A stretch of 64,000 nt of DNA from Aphrophora alni (taxonomy: Eukaryota; Arthropoda; Insecta; Hemiptera; Aphrophoridae), in the NCBI GenBank assembly GCA_963513935.1, contig OY740765.1:144215618-144279617 (forward strand). The letters run 5' to 3'. Positions within the stretch are counted from its first letter, which is position 1; the number at the start of each line of letters is the position of its first letter. Below, piece after piece: positions 43,280 to 55,715 of the stretch. The notes below the pieces were generated by a model that saw only the letters and a list, made by a program, of their open reading frames with translations, was not told the DNA's origin and searched no databases. The position numbers and the translations under genes were made by a program.

Positions 43280-43740
43280 ATAAACAGCATAAAAAAAATA
43301 CACAAACTTTCTCACTCACCCATCTTCTAATCTAATGAAAATCAACCAAAACTATTAGTTGCCAAAAATTTCAGTTCTATTGTTGTAAGTCAACAAAATG
43401 AAATGAACCATGGCCATCATCTCATGAAAACAAAAATTAATGAAGTCATCAACGTGCTTCCCGTCTGTCATAAACAAGTTCTCAGCATAAATCTTATTTG
43501 ATTAAAGTCGAATTTTTAATGACAGAGGTCATGATTAATTTTTTATTTATTATTTCTGAACAGTAATGTTTTACTTTCGATTTTGCACCCGGATTTGTGA
43601 CATTAATCTTCACCCCAAATGTTCGCAACATGTCCGATTTTTTTGTAATATTCTTTATTGATGACTTACGAAGATTAATCGAAAGTAACAAAATTTACCG
43701 TTAAAAAAAATTGTCCAAAAATAAAAATTAACCTTGACTA
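43280..43740 (+). repeat. Interspersed family 4, copy 3
   Basis: ATACACAAACTTTCTCACTC, then CCATCTTCTAATCTAATGAAAATCAAC and 'ctattagttgccaaaaatttcag', parallel to 13070 and 15890. The small minus frame 43494-43691 is inside it. Confidence 0.45.
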
Positions 43741-43810
43741 GCGATATTAAACTCGATTTTAATACAATAAAACTATCCTGAGGACAAGAAAAGCAATTCA
43801 AGCCGTTTTA

Positions 43811-44432
43811 TATATACAGGGTGTCACAAAAAAACCTTAGTGCGCTATGCAGGATCGGATTCTACTCATCCCAATAAATGAAAAATGTTCAATAACTTTT
43901 ATCGAATTCGCTGTTGGTTAAACGTGGTCCAAAATTTTTTGGTTTTTTAAATTTTTTACTTTTTCTCTTTTCCAAAAACTCACTGTAACTCTAGAAGCAG
44001 ATAAGATATTAAGTTCAAATTTGGAAAAAAACCATCTTATATTTTATGATTTGCAAGTGTACCAAACAACAAATACAATATTTTTATAATTTTCAAAATG
44101 GCGGCCGTTTAAAACGTTTGTTAAAGTTAACGGTTTTGGAGATATTTGACGTTAAAAGTTTTAAACGGCCGCCATTTTCAAAATTATAAAAATGAAGTAT
44201 TTGTGTTCGGTACACTTGTAAATCGTAACATAAAAGATGGTTATACCACATTTGTACACAATATCTTATCTATTTCTGTAGTTACAGTGAGTTTTATAAA
44301 AAAACAAAATGGCAGATTGCGACTAAACTAAGGCGAATTCGAAAAAAAAATTCTAACCAATTTTCATTTTTTGGATTTGTAGAATCCGATTCTGTTTAGT
44401 GCGCTGAAGGTTTATGTTGTCACGTGTATATA
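43811..44432. mobile_element. Foldback family 3, full-length 620-bp palindrome
   Basis: Ends TATATACAGGGTGTCACAAA and its inverted counterpart TTGTCACGTGTATATA. The two halves are inverted copies over their whole length, with moderate divergence. The centre keeps perfect 21-base arms (44095-44115 and 44158-44178, around GGCGGCCGTTTAAAAC). No room for a transposase. Partial copies of this family occur near 5690, 11925, 31840, 40420 and 55310. The single plus frame at 44146-44331 is accidental. Confidence 0.8.
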
Positions 44433-44439
44433 AATATTT

Positions 44440-44800
44440 TTTAAATATGGCGTCCATAGTTCATTTTCACCTTTCGTTTAATAATTACTGAACTGAAATT
44501 TTTTGGTTACTAGTAGTTTTTGTTGTTTTTTATATGGTTTTGGGGAGGAGTGAATGAGAACGTTTGTGCGATGTTTTCGTACCGTTTATTTGCCGATAAC
44601 TTGGGAACCGGTTTTTTATCGGGATGTCGATCATAGATATTATTGGGATACTATAGTGGATAACAAAAGTTGACCGAAATCGATAGAGCCGATTTTGAGA
44701 AATTAAACTTTTTAATGCCTTTTTTTTTATCGCAGTTCTTTAGTTGTTTTACCTCCCAAATTGAATTTTTGGAACGGTGGCAACAAACATGAATTGTTTA
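44440..44800 (+). repeat. Interspersed family 4, partial copy 4
   Basis: 'tttgccgataacttgggaaccggttttttatc' and GACCGAAATCGATAGAGCCG-ATTTTGAGAAATT match the middle of family 4 (compare 13570 and 16340). Confidence 0.45.
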
Positions 44801-45015
44801 GATTTTTTAATTTACATTAGACTTAATAAAATTTGGATTGTTTGACACTGTACAGATACCAAAAAAGACACTTCTTTGGACTCAGTGATTTCATAACAAA
44901 TATTTTTTGAACTCGATTCCAAATTTATTCTATATATGTAAGAAAGGAAAATTAAATACTTAAAACTGAATTAAATCTGTCACATTTAGATTTTGATGAA
45001 CACAAAGTAAATAAC

Positions 45016-45753
45016 ACCCAATATACAAAATATAGGGTAATTAATTGTAAAAATTTCTTTTTTGACTGATATTCACGTTTCATGACCTCTGGAAACCGAA
45101 AAAGTGATTGTGATATGCCTTTCGTCCGTCCGTCCTCGTTGTCGTTGTCGCTCGCTGCATAAGCACGATAATAGCAGGCACATAAATTAAGGTAGAAATA
45201 TGAAACGTCCTATAGTTGACTACAGTACTGTGTGCTCATATAGAATCCTAAGTAAATTTAAAAATTCAAAATGAATCATTAAAAAACTAAACTGATTTAA
45301 AAAAAATTGTTATTCATATCTCGTGCGTTATAACAGACTAAATTTCATAAAAATTTACATATTTCAATTCTGAATGTAATTATACCAACCCTACTTCTCT
45401 AACATTGCAAATAACGAAGTTATAGTCAAAAATTGAATTTTTAACTTTGCCCTCCCAAAAAAATGTGATATCGTATTGTTACGAGACCCGACATAGCCTA
45501 GTCACCGATACGAGACATTTATAATATATACACATTGTAGGAGGCTCGTTAGACCTAACCGACGTAAAGAAAGTGTTATAATTACGAGCTTCAGAAAACC
45601 TGTGTAACAATTAACTGTTTTAAACAAACATCCTACTTGATCCCTTGATCTATCAATACAATTTAACATTTCCTACAATTCCCAAGAAACCAACTTTCGG
45701 GCGTTATATTTAGAGCATTTAGCTATTACATTGTATCATGGGACTGGGTAAGT
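45016..45753 (+). repeat. Interspersed family 1, copy J
   Basis: Left end diverged (ATATACAAAATATAGGGTAA). Then 'ttcatgacctctggaaaccgaaaaagtgatt', the CGTCCGTCCTCGTTGTCGTT track, 'gcacgataatagcaggcaca', 'agtcaccgatacgag' and CTGGGTAAGT at 45744-45753, followed by ACCATGATAG. Confidence 0.72.
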
Positions 45754-45759
45754 ACCATG

Positions 45760-46655
45760 ATAGCCCCTATCAACTTATTTAAGAAACTTATTCAACATTT
45801 TACTATTGAACTTGATGAAATCCGCCCATCCAACAAATTATTGTTATAGGCCTTATCAGAGATTACGTGGCAGTGACCTCAGCATCATAAAACATTATGT
45901 TTAAACAAAAGTTGTGCATTACATAAATTTTATTTACCTAAATGTGTCGAGTTTTGTTATCTTTATTGTGACCTGGTTTCAAAGACAAATTGTTTCTAAA
46001 TATAAAGTCGTTTATTGGATAAATTATGGAAACGTAATTTAAAAAAATTAACAATGGAAAATTTGTATGTGAAACAACACTCATAATTTTATTAACCTAC
46101 TTGAAGTACCGGGTGATTAAGAAGTGTTCACATATCCGGGTGCGGTTCCTACTGCGCCCGTCATAATGATTTAAAACCAAATGAAATATAAACCTGTATA
46201 AACTCCATAGGTAGTGCTGCAGCACATGAAGAGCTTCGGAATCCCTAATGATTCTGCCCCACTCTTGTCTCTAGCTTTCCGACTCCGATTTTCTTCAATC
46301 ACTTTTTTCTAAACCCCGAAAGTGTTCTTTCACGTTTTCGGAGGTCTTAACCCAAGTACCAATGTATGAAGTTACAATATTTAATATACAAGGGATATAT
46401 TGGTCAACATTGGTTGTCAATGTTGGGCCAATCAGAAAATGTAATATTTTCCCAATACCAATATTTGTAAAATAATGAATGTACGATATTCATCTAATTT
46501 TGGCATTTAACATTGATTTTATATAGTAATATAAATATTGGGGAAATATAATATTTATCTATTATAGTCACTATTGTTGGTAATATATTAGAGATTGAAG
46601 CGAGAGGTTAACATTCTTTGGTATCGCGGACAGAGGCCTATTGTGCAACTAAGCC
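45760..46655. other. No gene seen
   Basis: AT-rich. A diverged hairpin around TTGGTCAACATTGGTTGTCAATGTTGGGCCAA lies near 46408-46440. No coding frame. Confidence 0.45.
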
Positions 46656-46659
46656 TCTT

Positions 46660-47150
46660 TAGTTCAGTAGATTATTCCCCTCAACGAGTTTTAGTAGTCC
46701 ACTCACTAGCTCATCCAACCAAAATTGACTAGGAGTTTGGAAACCAAACACCCTTGCCCTCTTGCTGGCAAGAGTCTCACTATCACAGATTACGTAGCCT
46801 GATGTTTCTTCTCCTAATCCGCCTATTATACACGGTATACTCACTCCTATCCTATTCAAATACGTCCTCAGACCACAGATTCGCTTGAGTTATTCTCTGC
46901 CCAAGGTCAGGACTAACCTTCCAAGTCCACTCCACTTGAAGGAACTTTTCTCAATAACAATTTACAATGGGTACACCCTCCAAAAATATCCCATCTTAGC
47001 CAAACTCATGATACAAAGTTCAAAGTTACCCGGTTTTCCAAAAAACAGAGCGTTGAAGTTTTTCCCGCATTCCCAGACCAAACTAGGTTTTATAATGCAT
47101 GCAAGTTCTTTCAACCAGACTGATTGTAGAGTAGATATTTTTTCATGATT
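46660..47150 (-). pseudogene. LINE ORF2 C-terminal relic
   Basis: Minus strand, about 46830-46665: GLGEETSGYVICDSETLASK then R-A-R-V-F-G-F matches the C-terminal zinc-knuckle region of R1/I-type LINE ORF2 (C-x-x-C...E-E-T-x-x-H-x-x-C-x-C-x-x-L...R). Here several Cys/His are replaced (His by Tyr, Cys by Ser). Upstream to 47150 coding-like pieces (TLQSVWLKELACI, GKNFNALFFGKPGNF) cannot be placed. Decayed. Confidence 0.45.
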
Positions 47151-47659
47151 GTTATTATTTATTACAGCATGACCAACCTATACAGATCGACTAATGATTT
47201 ATCTATCTTACTATAAACACATGAGGTGGTAGTCATCAATAAATGACTTCCCTATTGGTATACAACCGCTACCACATCACTATTTAATAATTACATAATA
47301 TTTATAAATTACCACTATTATACCAACTAGGTAAGTTCATGTGGTTTGGTTCATGGTTTTCATGTGAATACAGTCTTTGATTGTTTTACTGCTTTCTTTC
47401 TAACCTCATCGACGACTAGGTTGATGCGCAAGTCACGGTGCAAGTCCTTGTTGCGCACATACCACAGTAGAGTAGATATTAATTCGGATTTTCTTAAACT
47501 CTAGTTTCACATTATCCTGTACATAGTCATTGATGGTCATTAATTCCGGTTGAAAAACTGTGGGATACTGTTCCAAGAAAATCGAACTCATCATCAAACA
47601 TCATCAGTGTACGGAGATTGTCCCTCCTAACACACACAAAAAAAAATATATACCTATTA

Positions 47660-48175
47660 AAGCTTTCAACTCTTCATGAATACCTTCGCTATTGTACCAT
47701 TAACTTTAGAATAATTTTGTAATTCAATTTCGATTTCTTTGTTGGTTTGTTGTACAATAACCTCCAAAATGTTCTCACTAAAAAAAAAAATTAAAACTTT
47801 TTTTTGACTAAGGCGAATATGTTTTCTTGATGATTTTTGTAACCTTTCTTCTCATGTAGTGTTTCCTCCTCAATATTTACCACAAGATCAACCTTTCTTT
47901 TTTGACTTCTCCGAGAGGAAGCCTTGTTATCGTTTGATGTTGTTTGTTCAGATTTTTTTTTTTTTTCATTTTTTCTACAAGTTTTTAGAGCAAGTTCACA
48001 CCCTCTCATCATCTTGAATGTTATTTACAGTTTTAGTGCATAATAATTGCATCATTATTCATCTCTTTCTTTGTATCGTTTTCAATTAACGTGAAATCCG
48101 AATGGTGGTCTATATTATCACCAAATAACGACATTTCATCAAGATTATCTTCTAATAATTAATTACCCCGTATAG
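47660..48175 (-). pseudogene. Unrecognised coding-like fragment
   Basis: Minus strand pieces read in three frames: EDNLDEMSLFGDNIDHHSDF with T-L-I-E-N-D-T (near 48160-48080), a Lys/Arg/Ser-rich part (48012-47800), and ENILEVIVQQTNKEIEIELQ then N-Y-S-K-V-N-G-T-I-A-K-V-F (47770-47680). Residue composition is protein-like (acidic, then basic, then heptad-like). Breaks coincide with T/A homopolymers. I do not know the family; a decayed transposase or processed pseudogene are both possible. Confidence 0.35.
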
Positions 48176-48569
48176 TCCGTCTTGTGACTTCAGTCGATTT
48201 CTATATTGACATGACGTCATATTGGCACACAATTTGAAATTATAGTAAAAAAATATATACAACACAAATTGTTATCAGTTAGAAATTGGTAGCAAAATAC
48301 TTTGTTAAATATATAATTAAAATACAATTCGATCACTTTCATGACGTTAAAACTATACAAATGGATAAATGAAATTTTATGACAATTTATATGACGAAAG
48401 TGCTATGAATATAAAAACATTTTAAGTTGGGCTAATATAATTTATCTGCAGTTAAAATTTATGTTTATGTAACAATTAGAAATGTATTATATTTTACCAA
48501 ATATTCTATATAGAGTTACAGAAGAATAAAAATAATCATATCTTATGTTTGGCCATTTTATCAATAATC

Positions 48570-48810
48570 ATTTATAAACTATTTTGAAAAGTAGCATTTT
48601 TTGAACAAATCAACCTACATAAGATTAACATTAAAACTTTAAAGTCGTGTAAGGCAAAGCCCTTATTGAATTTTGCAAAAACCTTTTACCAAAACCACCT
48701 CCCAATTAAGACGAACAAAACAAAAAATAAATCATTCAAATCGGTCAAGCCGTTTTCGAGATTTTGCGAGACTAACGCACGGCAATTGATTTTATATAGA
48801 GAGATTTCTT
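48570..48810 (+). mobile_element. RTE/SINE-type 3' tail
   Basis: TCAAATCGGTCAAGCCGTTT-TCGAGATTTTGCGAGACTAACG and then AATTGATTTTATATAGAGAG is the conserved 3' region of RTE-type LINEs and their SINEs in many insects. No coding sequence upstream. Confidence 0.6.
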
Positions 48811-50760
48811 AATATATGACATATTTTCCTATAAATACTCCTATAAATGTCCACTCCTATGTGTAATTACTAATTGCTAATAGAATTTGTTACTACAACA
48901 ATTGAACTTGTTTCTTGCAATAAATGAAAGTGTATGTATGAAAAACACGTCTTTCATATTTTTGAATTTATGGGCATTTCAAATGAATTAAGTTACAAAT
49001 TATTACTATTGTATATAATTTATACTTAAGGTAGCAATATTAAAAAAAAATCTTATTTAAATTTCCAATAAATAATGTTGTTACAAAAAAAGTTTGTTTT
49101 GGATTTGCTATAAAAGGTCGCGGTTTATTATTGTTTGCTAATAGATCAAAGCACTCAAATATAATTTCACATCGAATTTGGATAGAGCTAAATTACTTTC
49201 TAATTTTTAATAATGAATGGTTATAGTGAATGATATATAACTATTTTGTAATGCATTCAAATACTACACCTGTGGCTCTACTTACAGAGTTTTATTTTAA
49301 ATTAAAAATTTCACTGAAGTACAAAGATTCTGAACAATGTATACCCTTGTGGCTATTTCTGTTGAGAAAAAAAAATGGCGTTGTGATTTCTAAGATGTTG
49401 GACTTATTGATTGATTAGGAAATTCTTGAATTACATTTAGGAAACTATTATATATCAATTAACTATTTTTGACTTGCAAACAATTTTTTTCGCAAAACCT
49501 AAACTTTCACATATTTCACAAAAAAGTTAACTTTTGTAAACGTGAAATAATTTATTTGTATTCAAGCGGAAAGCGAAAAGCGTAATAAAATTGTAAAAAA
49601 GAGAAAAGAAACTTATGAACTTATGACAGGTATTCATGTTCAAGTTATCAACAGTAATTTATGGCATTTGTCGCCTATGGTTTAGCAGACAGCAATCACA
49701 AGAGGTAATACATAGACATAAACTTTCGTATGCAATACGTAATGTGTTCATATAGAAATCTAATAACATTTTTATAAGTCCAAAAGAAGAATAAAAAATG
49801 GAGTGTAATTGAAATAGGTTAATGACCCATTGATAACTTATATGCTAATTACAATAAATTATAATTTTATTTTAAAAAAATATAGTCATAATATTAAATA
49901 GTATAACATAAAATATTTTCAATTTGTATACATGAATTTTCTGTAATAACCCGTATAAAATATGCAAAATATGGAAAATATGATACTTTTTTCTGCTTTC
50001 TGTTATGATGTAAAATTTGCAAATACATTTTTAAATAAACAAACATATGAAATCACAAACGGAATGTATCTGGTTTAACAGAGTTTGCTGAAGTTTGTGT
50101 TTTAGTATTCTTTTAGTTAAACTAATTCAACTTTTTTTTTACAGCTCTAACATTAAATTGAAAATTATTTGTATATTATTACATTACATTACTTTTCCCA
50201 TAAATAATGTAATTATGCAATGTAATGCAATTTGTAAATTAGATAGTAATATTTCAATGTACTAAAGGAGTTATTTGTTTGTTTGAGTAGAATTTAATTT
50301 ATTTAGTGTCCTAGAGTTATATTATTCAAAATTAAATGGTTAGAAACCCCAAGAGAGTAACTAATAATTAACAATTCCAAATATTACACACTATGATATA
50401 CAAAAACACACACAAAAAACGCGTGATTTAGAATGCGGGAAATTCAAAGCTTTAGAAATTTACGGAAAATATGCCGCGTAGCATGTCATTAAGAAACTGA
50501 TTCACCTTAAAAGGCTAACTATAAACACGATTAGTGCGTCATAAACTGGTAATATTAATTTCTTATTATATTATGTCATTTGAAATAGAGGAACTAAATG
50601 TCGTCGCGATTGAACTGTTTTATAACTTAACTGAGCTGTGCAATGCAGTGCAAATATTTTCTAATATATTTGGTATAGTATGGTGGGCATTATCATTGCA
50701 TTCCACCCTAAGGACACGCTGACTAATTTCCCACTTAATGCTCTAAGCTATCACGTCTAT
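48811..50760. other. AT-rich DNA, no gene seen
   Basis: Short frames (49230-49418, 50534-50722) have no features. No repeats identified with confidence. Confidence 0.5.
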
Positions 50761-50769
50761 GAGCCTCGT

Positions 50770-52480
50770 GTCTGGGTGTTCAAACTGCAAATTGTCTAAC
50801 ATTTCCACCACCACCTTTTCTGCAAATTATTCAACAAGCTTCCGGCTTACCTCAAATCATTTGTAGACTTTGCCTTCTTCTCCGCACTACCAATATCCTC
50901 TGTTGTCAGCTGCTGTAGCTCCCTCTTTACACTAGATTCACCAGAAGTAGTCTGTCTTCTCAGTGATGAATCTCTGTACGGTTTCAGCACCGAATTTCTC
51001 TGAACTCCAGAGAGTCCGGCTTCACTTGATTGCCTACCATGTGTTCAGTTCTTATTCTACAAGAAATGAAGTCTTTCCTTCCTCAACAGAACTTTCTCCG
51101 CTCTAGCAAGGGTTTCCTCTATATTTTTCATTCATTGTTGACCTTACTAAAAGAGTTTTCCTCTTTTCACCTATCCTCTCAAATGTTGCCATCCTCCGAG
51201 TTCAGCAAGACGTCCTCTTCCACGGGTGTCAGATTGCCCTTGTTTAGTTTCTCAATTGGAAAACCGTACTCGGCCGTACTCCAATTCTCCAATCTATTTT
51301 TTTTCTTCCCAAGGGTTGCTACGGTCTTGTCCCTTCGGTACCCGATTGAAGGGCTAAAGAGTACATATTAAGGGGTTTCTCTATGTTTCCAATATGCCTC
51401 CAGTGATAGTCAGTGTTGGGAACGGATCACACAACACATTAGTTAAGGGCACAGGAGGGTTATTATTGTGAATTCCATCTTCTCTTGGATAGAGGAACTA
51501 GATTGAAAAAAATGGTAAAACTCGGCTCAGCTGTTAGTAGTAAAAGAGAAGATTTGTTTTATATAGCATATGAAAAACTATTTTATTGGTATTATTAATT
51601 CATGCATCGGGATTTTTTGTCAGGCTTTTTGAGCGTAAGTGGAATAAAGAAGTTCATGAATGGCTCTATAGTTTCTTCCTTGAATGTACTTATATCTCTT
51701 CCATACCATCGCACTAGGTATTCTTGGGATAAATTTAAGGTTATGTAAGGTTCACGAAGTTCTTCCATTAGAGATTTTGATCGCTTAGTTAAAATTCTGC
51801 ATTTTACAACAGCACGGTATTCTTCTTCCATGCCTTAGCGGGTCTTTTTTTATCTGTTCTGAGTGTTGAGATCTCCGAGATCCTTTTGGTAGATACGTCT
51901 CTACTTTTAATCGTAGCAATACTTTAATCAGACCCAAGCAAAACGATTGATTCAAATTATCCAGCTTTAAGTCTCTTGATAATTATATTGTGCTTTATTT
52001 CTTTCTGAAAGATATTACAAGTTGCAGCTTTTATTTTGTATTTATTTCGCGTGTTAATTTCTGGAGATATTACTGGCCGGATTTGTTCAGCAAACCCAGT
52101 CGATTATTCTGTATCCATTAAAAAACATCTTGTCCATTGAGATTGGCAACATGTCTTCCATGAAGTCTCCCACCACTGAAAAACGTTTGGTGGTTGATAT
52201 GATTGGATATTAGGATCACGCTTCAGAGGTGTTCTACGTAACCAATTTCAGCCAATCACTGTAATGATTTGTAAAAGAAAGGTAGTAGTCTTCCGCCCCT
52301 TCGTACTATTTTAAATTGGTTACAGGTTCAAAAGTCTTTGATTTTAGAGTGTTTTTTTTCTGGTTCTATCGGTAGTGCATAATTGAACACTTCCTTGATC
52401 CAAGATTTCCTGCTATAGTTCCGACGGATTATGGCGTTCAAGTGCAACGAGTCATTTTCTGACCCTTAACTGCTTTAGGA
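50770..52480 (-). pseudogene. Unrecognised decayed coding block
   Basis: Less AT-biased than its flanks, with protein-like minus-strand pieces in changing frames. Examples: NAIIRRNYSRKSWIKEVFNY near 52440; CRILTKRSKSLMEELREPYI then T-L-N-L-S-Q-E-Y-L-V-R-W-Y-G-R-D (51800-51700, in a 78-codon frame 51831-51595); TAEYGFPIEKLNKGNLTPVE (about 51270); and KPYRDSSLRRQTTSGESSVK then R-E-L-Q-Q-L-T-T-E-D-I-G (about 50980-50890). Order along the strand suggests one element of at least 1.6 kb. No conserved enzymatic motif was found. Probably a retroelement or DNA transposon of unknown type. Confidence 0.35.
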
Positions 52481-54125
52481 TTTCTCTCTAATAACTTTAT
52501 AATTTGAATCTAAAAATATATGTTATTTTTATGTGTGTGTACTTTTTGATCAAGTCTTTTGAGTCTTGGTACGGCTGGTACACCAAAATTTGAACCTAGT
52601 CCAAAGACCTATACCTCTCCTTCTTATGACTAGTTTTCTATCAACCTCATAAGATTATCTTCGTTTTTAGTATTACAAATGTTAATTAGACTTACTAGTT
52701 GTAGTGCGTATCTTAGAAGTTTGTTAAAAGTTATGATAAAAACTGTTGTTTCTAGATTGTAATGACATTCCAATTATAAAGGACTTCCTATCAGAATGTA
52801 ACTGCTGATGTTCAGTTCACCAGAAAGTGGAGATATCCAGTGGGATGGACGTGGGCGAATCAGCTTCACTCCCAAATCTAAATATTTACACAAAGTAAAA
52901 TGTGTGTAAAAATAACTTTATTCTTATTTGTTCCAGTTAGTTGCTATCTTCATCTACTACTTTATCATCCTCATACAGTTTTCTTACGCATAAAGTTGAA
53001 ATTATCACGTGATGAGCTGCTGACTTGACTTTTAATGTGTAAACATTTTTATGGTAACCCATTATTAAAGAATTATATAAGATAAAAACAATGTAATATG
53101 TCGCTTGTAGCTTAAATGGTAATATATGATAACCCTAGTAATATCAGTTTATAATAAAAGTAAAATTATTATTTTATATTGATAACATATTCCAAAATAA
53201 AATATTTTTTGTGTGAAGTCAAACGATATTTACAATATCGAGTTCTAAGGTAAGCGGGGAAACCGTTCTGGCCATTGTGAAGCGCTACGTACGCTTGACC
53301 CTCTAAAACACCTTAAAACTTACGGATCAAAATATAATTATTATTTTATTTTTATAGGGATTTTTTTAACGTGGGCTTATTATGTTTGGATGTTATTAGA
53401 ATGTATGTGTTTCGTTTATTTATTTTATATTTGATGCTTTAGTAAAAATGAGTGTGAGATTGTGGAGTGCGAATGAGTTAAAATTAAAGTTTATAAAGTG
53501 TTTTCGTACGTAGAAATGTGAGTTTGTAAAATGAATAGTTCGGTTTGAAGGATGGTATAATATCATAGTATTATATAAGTATATGATATATATAAACTGT
53601 TAATTTTGTTTCTATTTAGTTTAATTCATAGGGTCGTTTCTTTTTTCCTATATATATATATATATATATATAATTTTATTTTTGTTATTTTATTTTATTT
53701 CATTATTTGTTAGCTGAGCTAGCTTTTCTGCTACATTTCTATTTCTCCAGTTTTTTATTTTTATTTTTCCTTTTGAAGGAATTAGCCTAAGACAGTACTA
53801 TTTATTTCACCTAAAGTTACTTTGTTGCTATATTCGTATTATACTATTTCGTAGTTTTTGGGGTGGAATCAATTTTTTTATTTTTTTTATTTCATATGGT
53901 GCTTCCTTCAGTAAGTGTATATCCAAGTATTTTCTTATATGCTTACAAGTGCAAGGATGCCTTTATTGCTATATTTTCTGTAACTCAATGTATAATATTT
54001 GATCGGAATATGGTCATTTTTAATGGGTTTCAATATTTCTTTTTCACGTCTCATATTTCCCCCTCTTATGTTTCTTTTGGAGAAAAGTGGGTAGAATTGT
54101 CTTATATAGTATAGCAGAATATATA
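52481..54125. other. AT-rich DNA with a (TA)n tract
   Basis: (TA)n microsatellite at 53649-53672. An 83-codon plus frame (53863-54114) is Phe/Ser-rich from pyrimidine runs and is not believed. Nothing else. Confidence 0.5.
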
Positions 54126-55293
54126 CCAGGTGTTCAAAAAGTCTGGAAACCCCTTAATATTTATTTTATTAATAAACGCAGAGCAATGAAACTCTAGGAT
54201 TACGTCCTCACTGTAGTTACCAACTTTTTTCTCATTTTAATTGTCTTTTTTCACTTTGGGGGGACGTCCTGTGGTGGAAGTCTAAAAAATCTTAACTGTA
54301 AGCATAGGTCGAATTATACCTCATTTTAAAGGTCTTTATTAGCGGAACACATTGCCGCAATCCCGACTGAAAAAGGACCATTCGTTTGGAAATGGCAGCC
54401 TCTTACAATTTGTTAACTTTACGTTGCGAAGATTTAAGAGGCAGAAGTGAATACTCAACCGTGTTGGTTATGTTAGTGTTTTAGCTATGAGAATTTCACA
54501 GCTGGAGTGTGGAGGGATAGGAAATATCAGTAATGGTCGATTTAATTGTTTAAAAACGTTAGGAGTGCACAGATGTAATTGGGGACGACAATTATCATTA
54601 TTAATGAAATTGAACAGACAGTATGTCAGTTGTTCTTTAAATTACTTACTTTGCAAGACAATAATTATAAAAAAATAAACAAACCTTGGAAGGTATTACA
54701 GAAGGTGCTCGATGTGGTGTTCTTGTGTAGCTGATTGGTCGCATTGGTTGCTGATTTTGGCCGTCCGGATCTTGACCGATCTGTTACAGAACCGCGCTGT
54801 ACGGTCTTCAACACTGTTGATTTTTGAATAGGTGGTCAATTGGGGCAAGTTTCATTGAACAAGCGGCTTACCTCCTCATATGAACGAGTTCTATCCCCAT
54901 AACCCCTCATCATCAGAATGGTTATTTGCTCTGTCTCACTAAGTGACATTGTAATCTAAACTAAAGCTTACTAAAAATTTGCCATTGAATTAGCATTAAA
55001 ATCAAACAAACTTTAAGAGGCTGTCATTTCCAAACGAATGGTCCTTTTTCAGTCGGGATTGCGGCAATGTGTTCCTCCAACAAAGACCTTTAAAATGAGG
55101 TATAATTCGACCTATGCTTATATTTAAGATTTTTTAGACTTCCTCCACAGGACGTTCCCCCAAAGCATAAAAAGACAGTTAAAATGAGCAAAAAGTCGGT
55201 AACTACAGTGAGGACGTAATCCTAGAGTTTCATTGTTCTGCGTTTATTAATAAAATTAATATTAAGGGGTTTCCAGACTTTTTGAACACCCGG
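54126..55293. mobile_element. Mariner-type element with 280-bp terminal inverted repeats
   Basis: Flanked by TA (54124-54125 and 55294-55295). The left repeat 54126-54405 and the right repeat 55014-55293 match with about one mismatch in fifteen. They begin CCAGGTGTTCAAAAAGTCTG at the left and CCGGGTGTTCAAAAAGTCTG at the right. The interior carries the first part of a transposase gene on the minus strand (54949-54690). The rest of the gene is deleted, so the element is non-autonomous. TA target duplication and the gene fragment both indicate the Tc1/mariner superfamily. Confidence 0.88.
54690..54949 (-). pseudogene. Mariner-type transposase N-terminus
   Basis: Frame from ATG at 54949: MSLSETEQITILMMRGYGDR then T-R-S-Y-E-E-V...L-F-N-E-T, a helix-turn-helix DNA-binding segment. 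It is followed by a TGA, then KSTVLKTVQRGSVTDRSRSG then R-P-K-S-A-T-N, the second helix and the GRP linker. The catalytic domain is absent. About one stop in 85 codons, so relatively young decay compared with the other relics. Confidence 0.75.
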
Positions 55294-55309
55294 TATATAC
55301 AAAGTGTTT

Positions 55310-55640
55310 AAAAAATGCTGAAAAATAATATCTTTTAAACTGTAAATGATATGGAGTTGACATTTTACATGCTACTTAGTGTTATAAAGACTCAATTTGA
55401 GAAACATATTCTACAGATTTCCTTTACTCATTTCAAAATGACGGTCATTTAAACTTTTTAACTTCGAATATCTTAGAAACCGTTAAGTTTTTACACTATT
55501 AACAAGAAACAAATTATTTCCCTTTTTTAACAAAAGAATTGGATTTTTTTATTCTTTCTGTAGCTTAAAACATAAGAAAAACTGAAAACATTAATTTTTG
55601 ATAATTGTTTACAACACCCAACATTAGCCTAGAATAAAAT
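55310..55640. repeat. Foldback family 3, partial copy
   Basis: 'tttcaaaatgacggtcatttaaac' and 'ttcgaatatcttagaaaccgttaag' match half of 43811-44432. Directly abuts the mariner-type element. Confidence 0.45.
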
Positions 55641-55715
55641 TTTAATAGGAAAAAGTAATGAATCATTTTGTTTTCAATGGAAATTTATTTTACAAAAAAA
55701 AGTAATGGAAAACAA

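Noticed and set aside
48210..48235. TGACGTCAT site near 48213 as a CRE-type promoter element
   Set aside because: A single palindromic octamer with no gene start near it that I can support.
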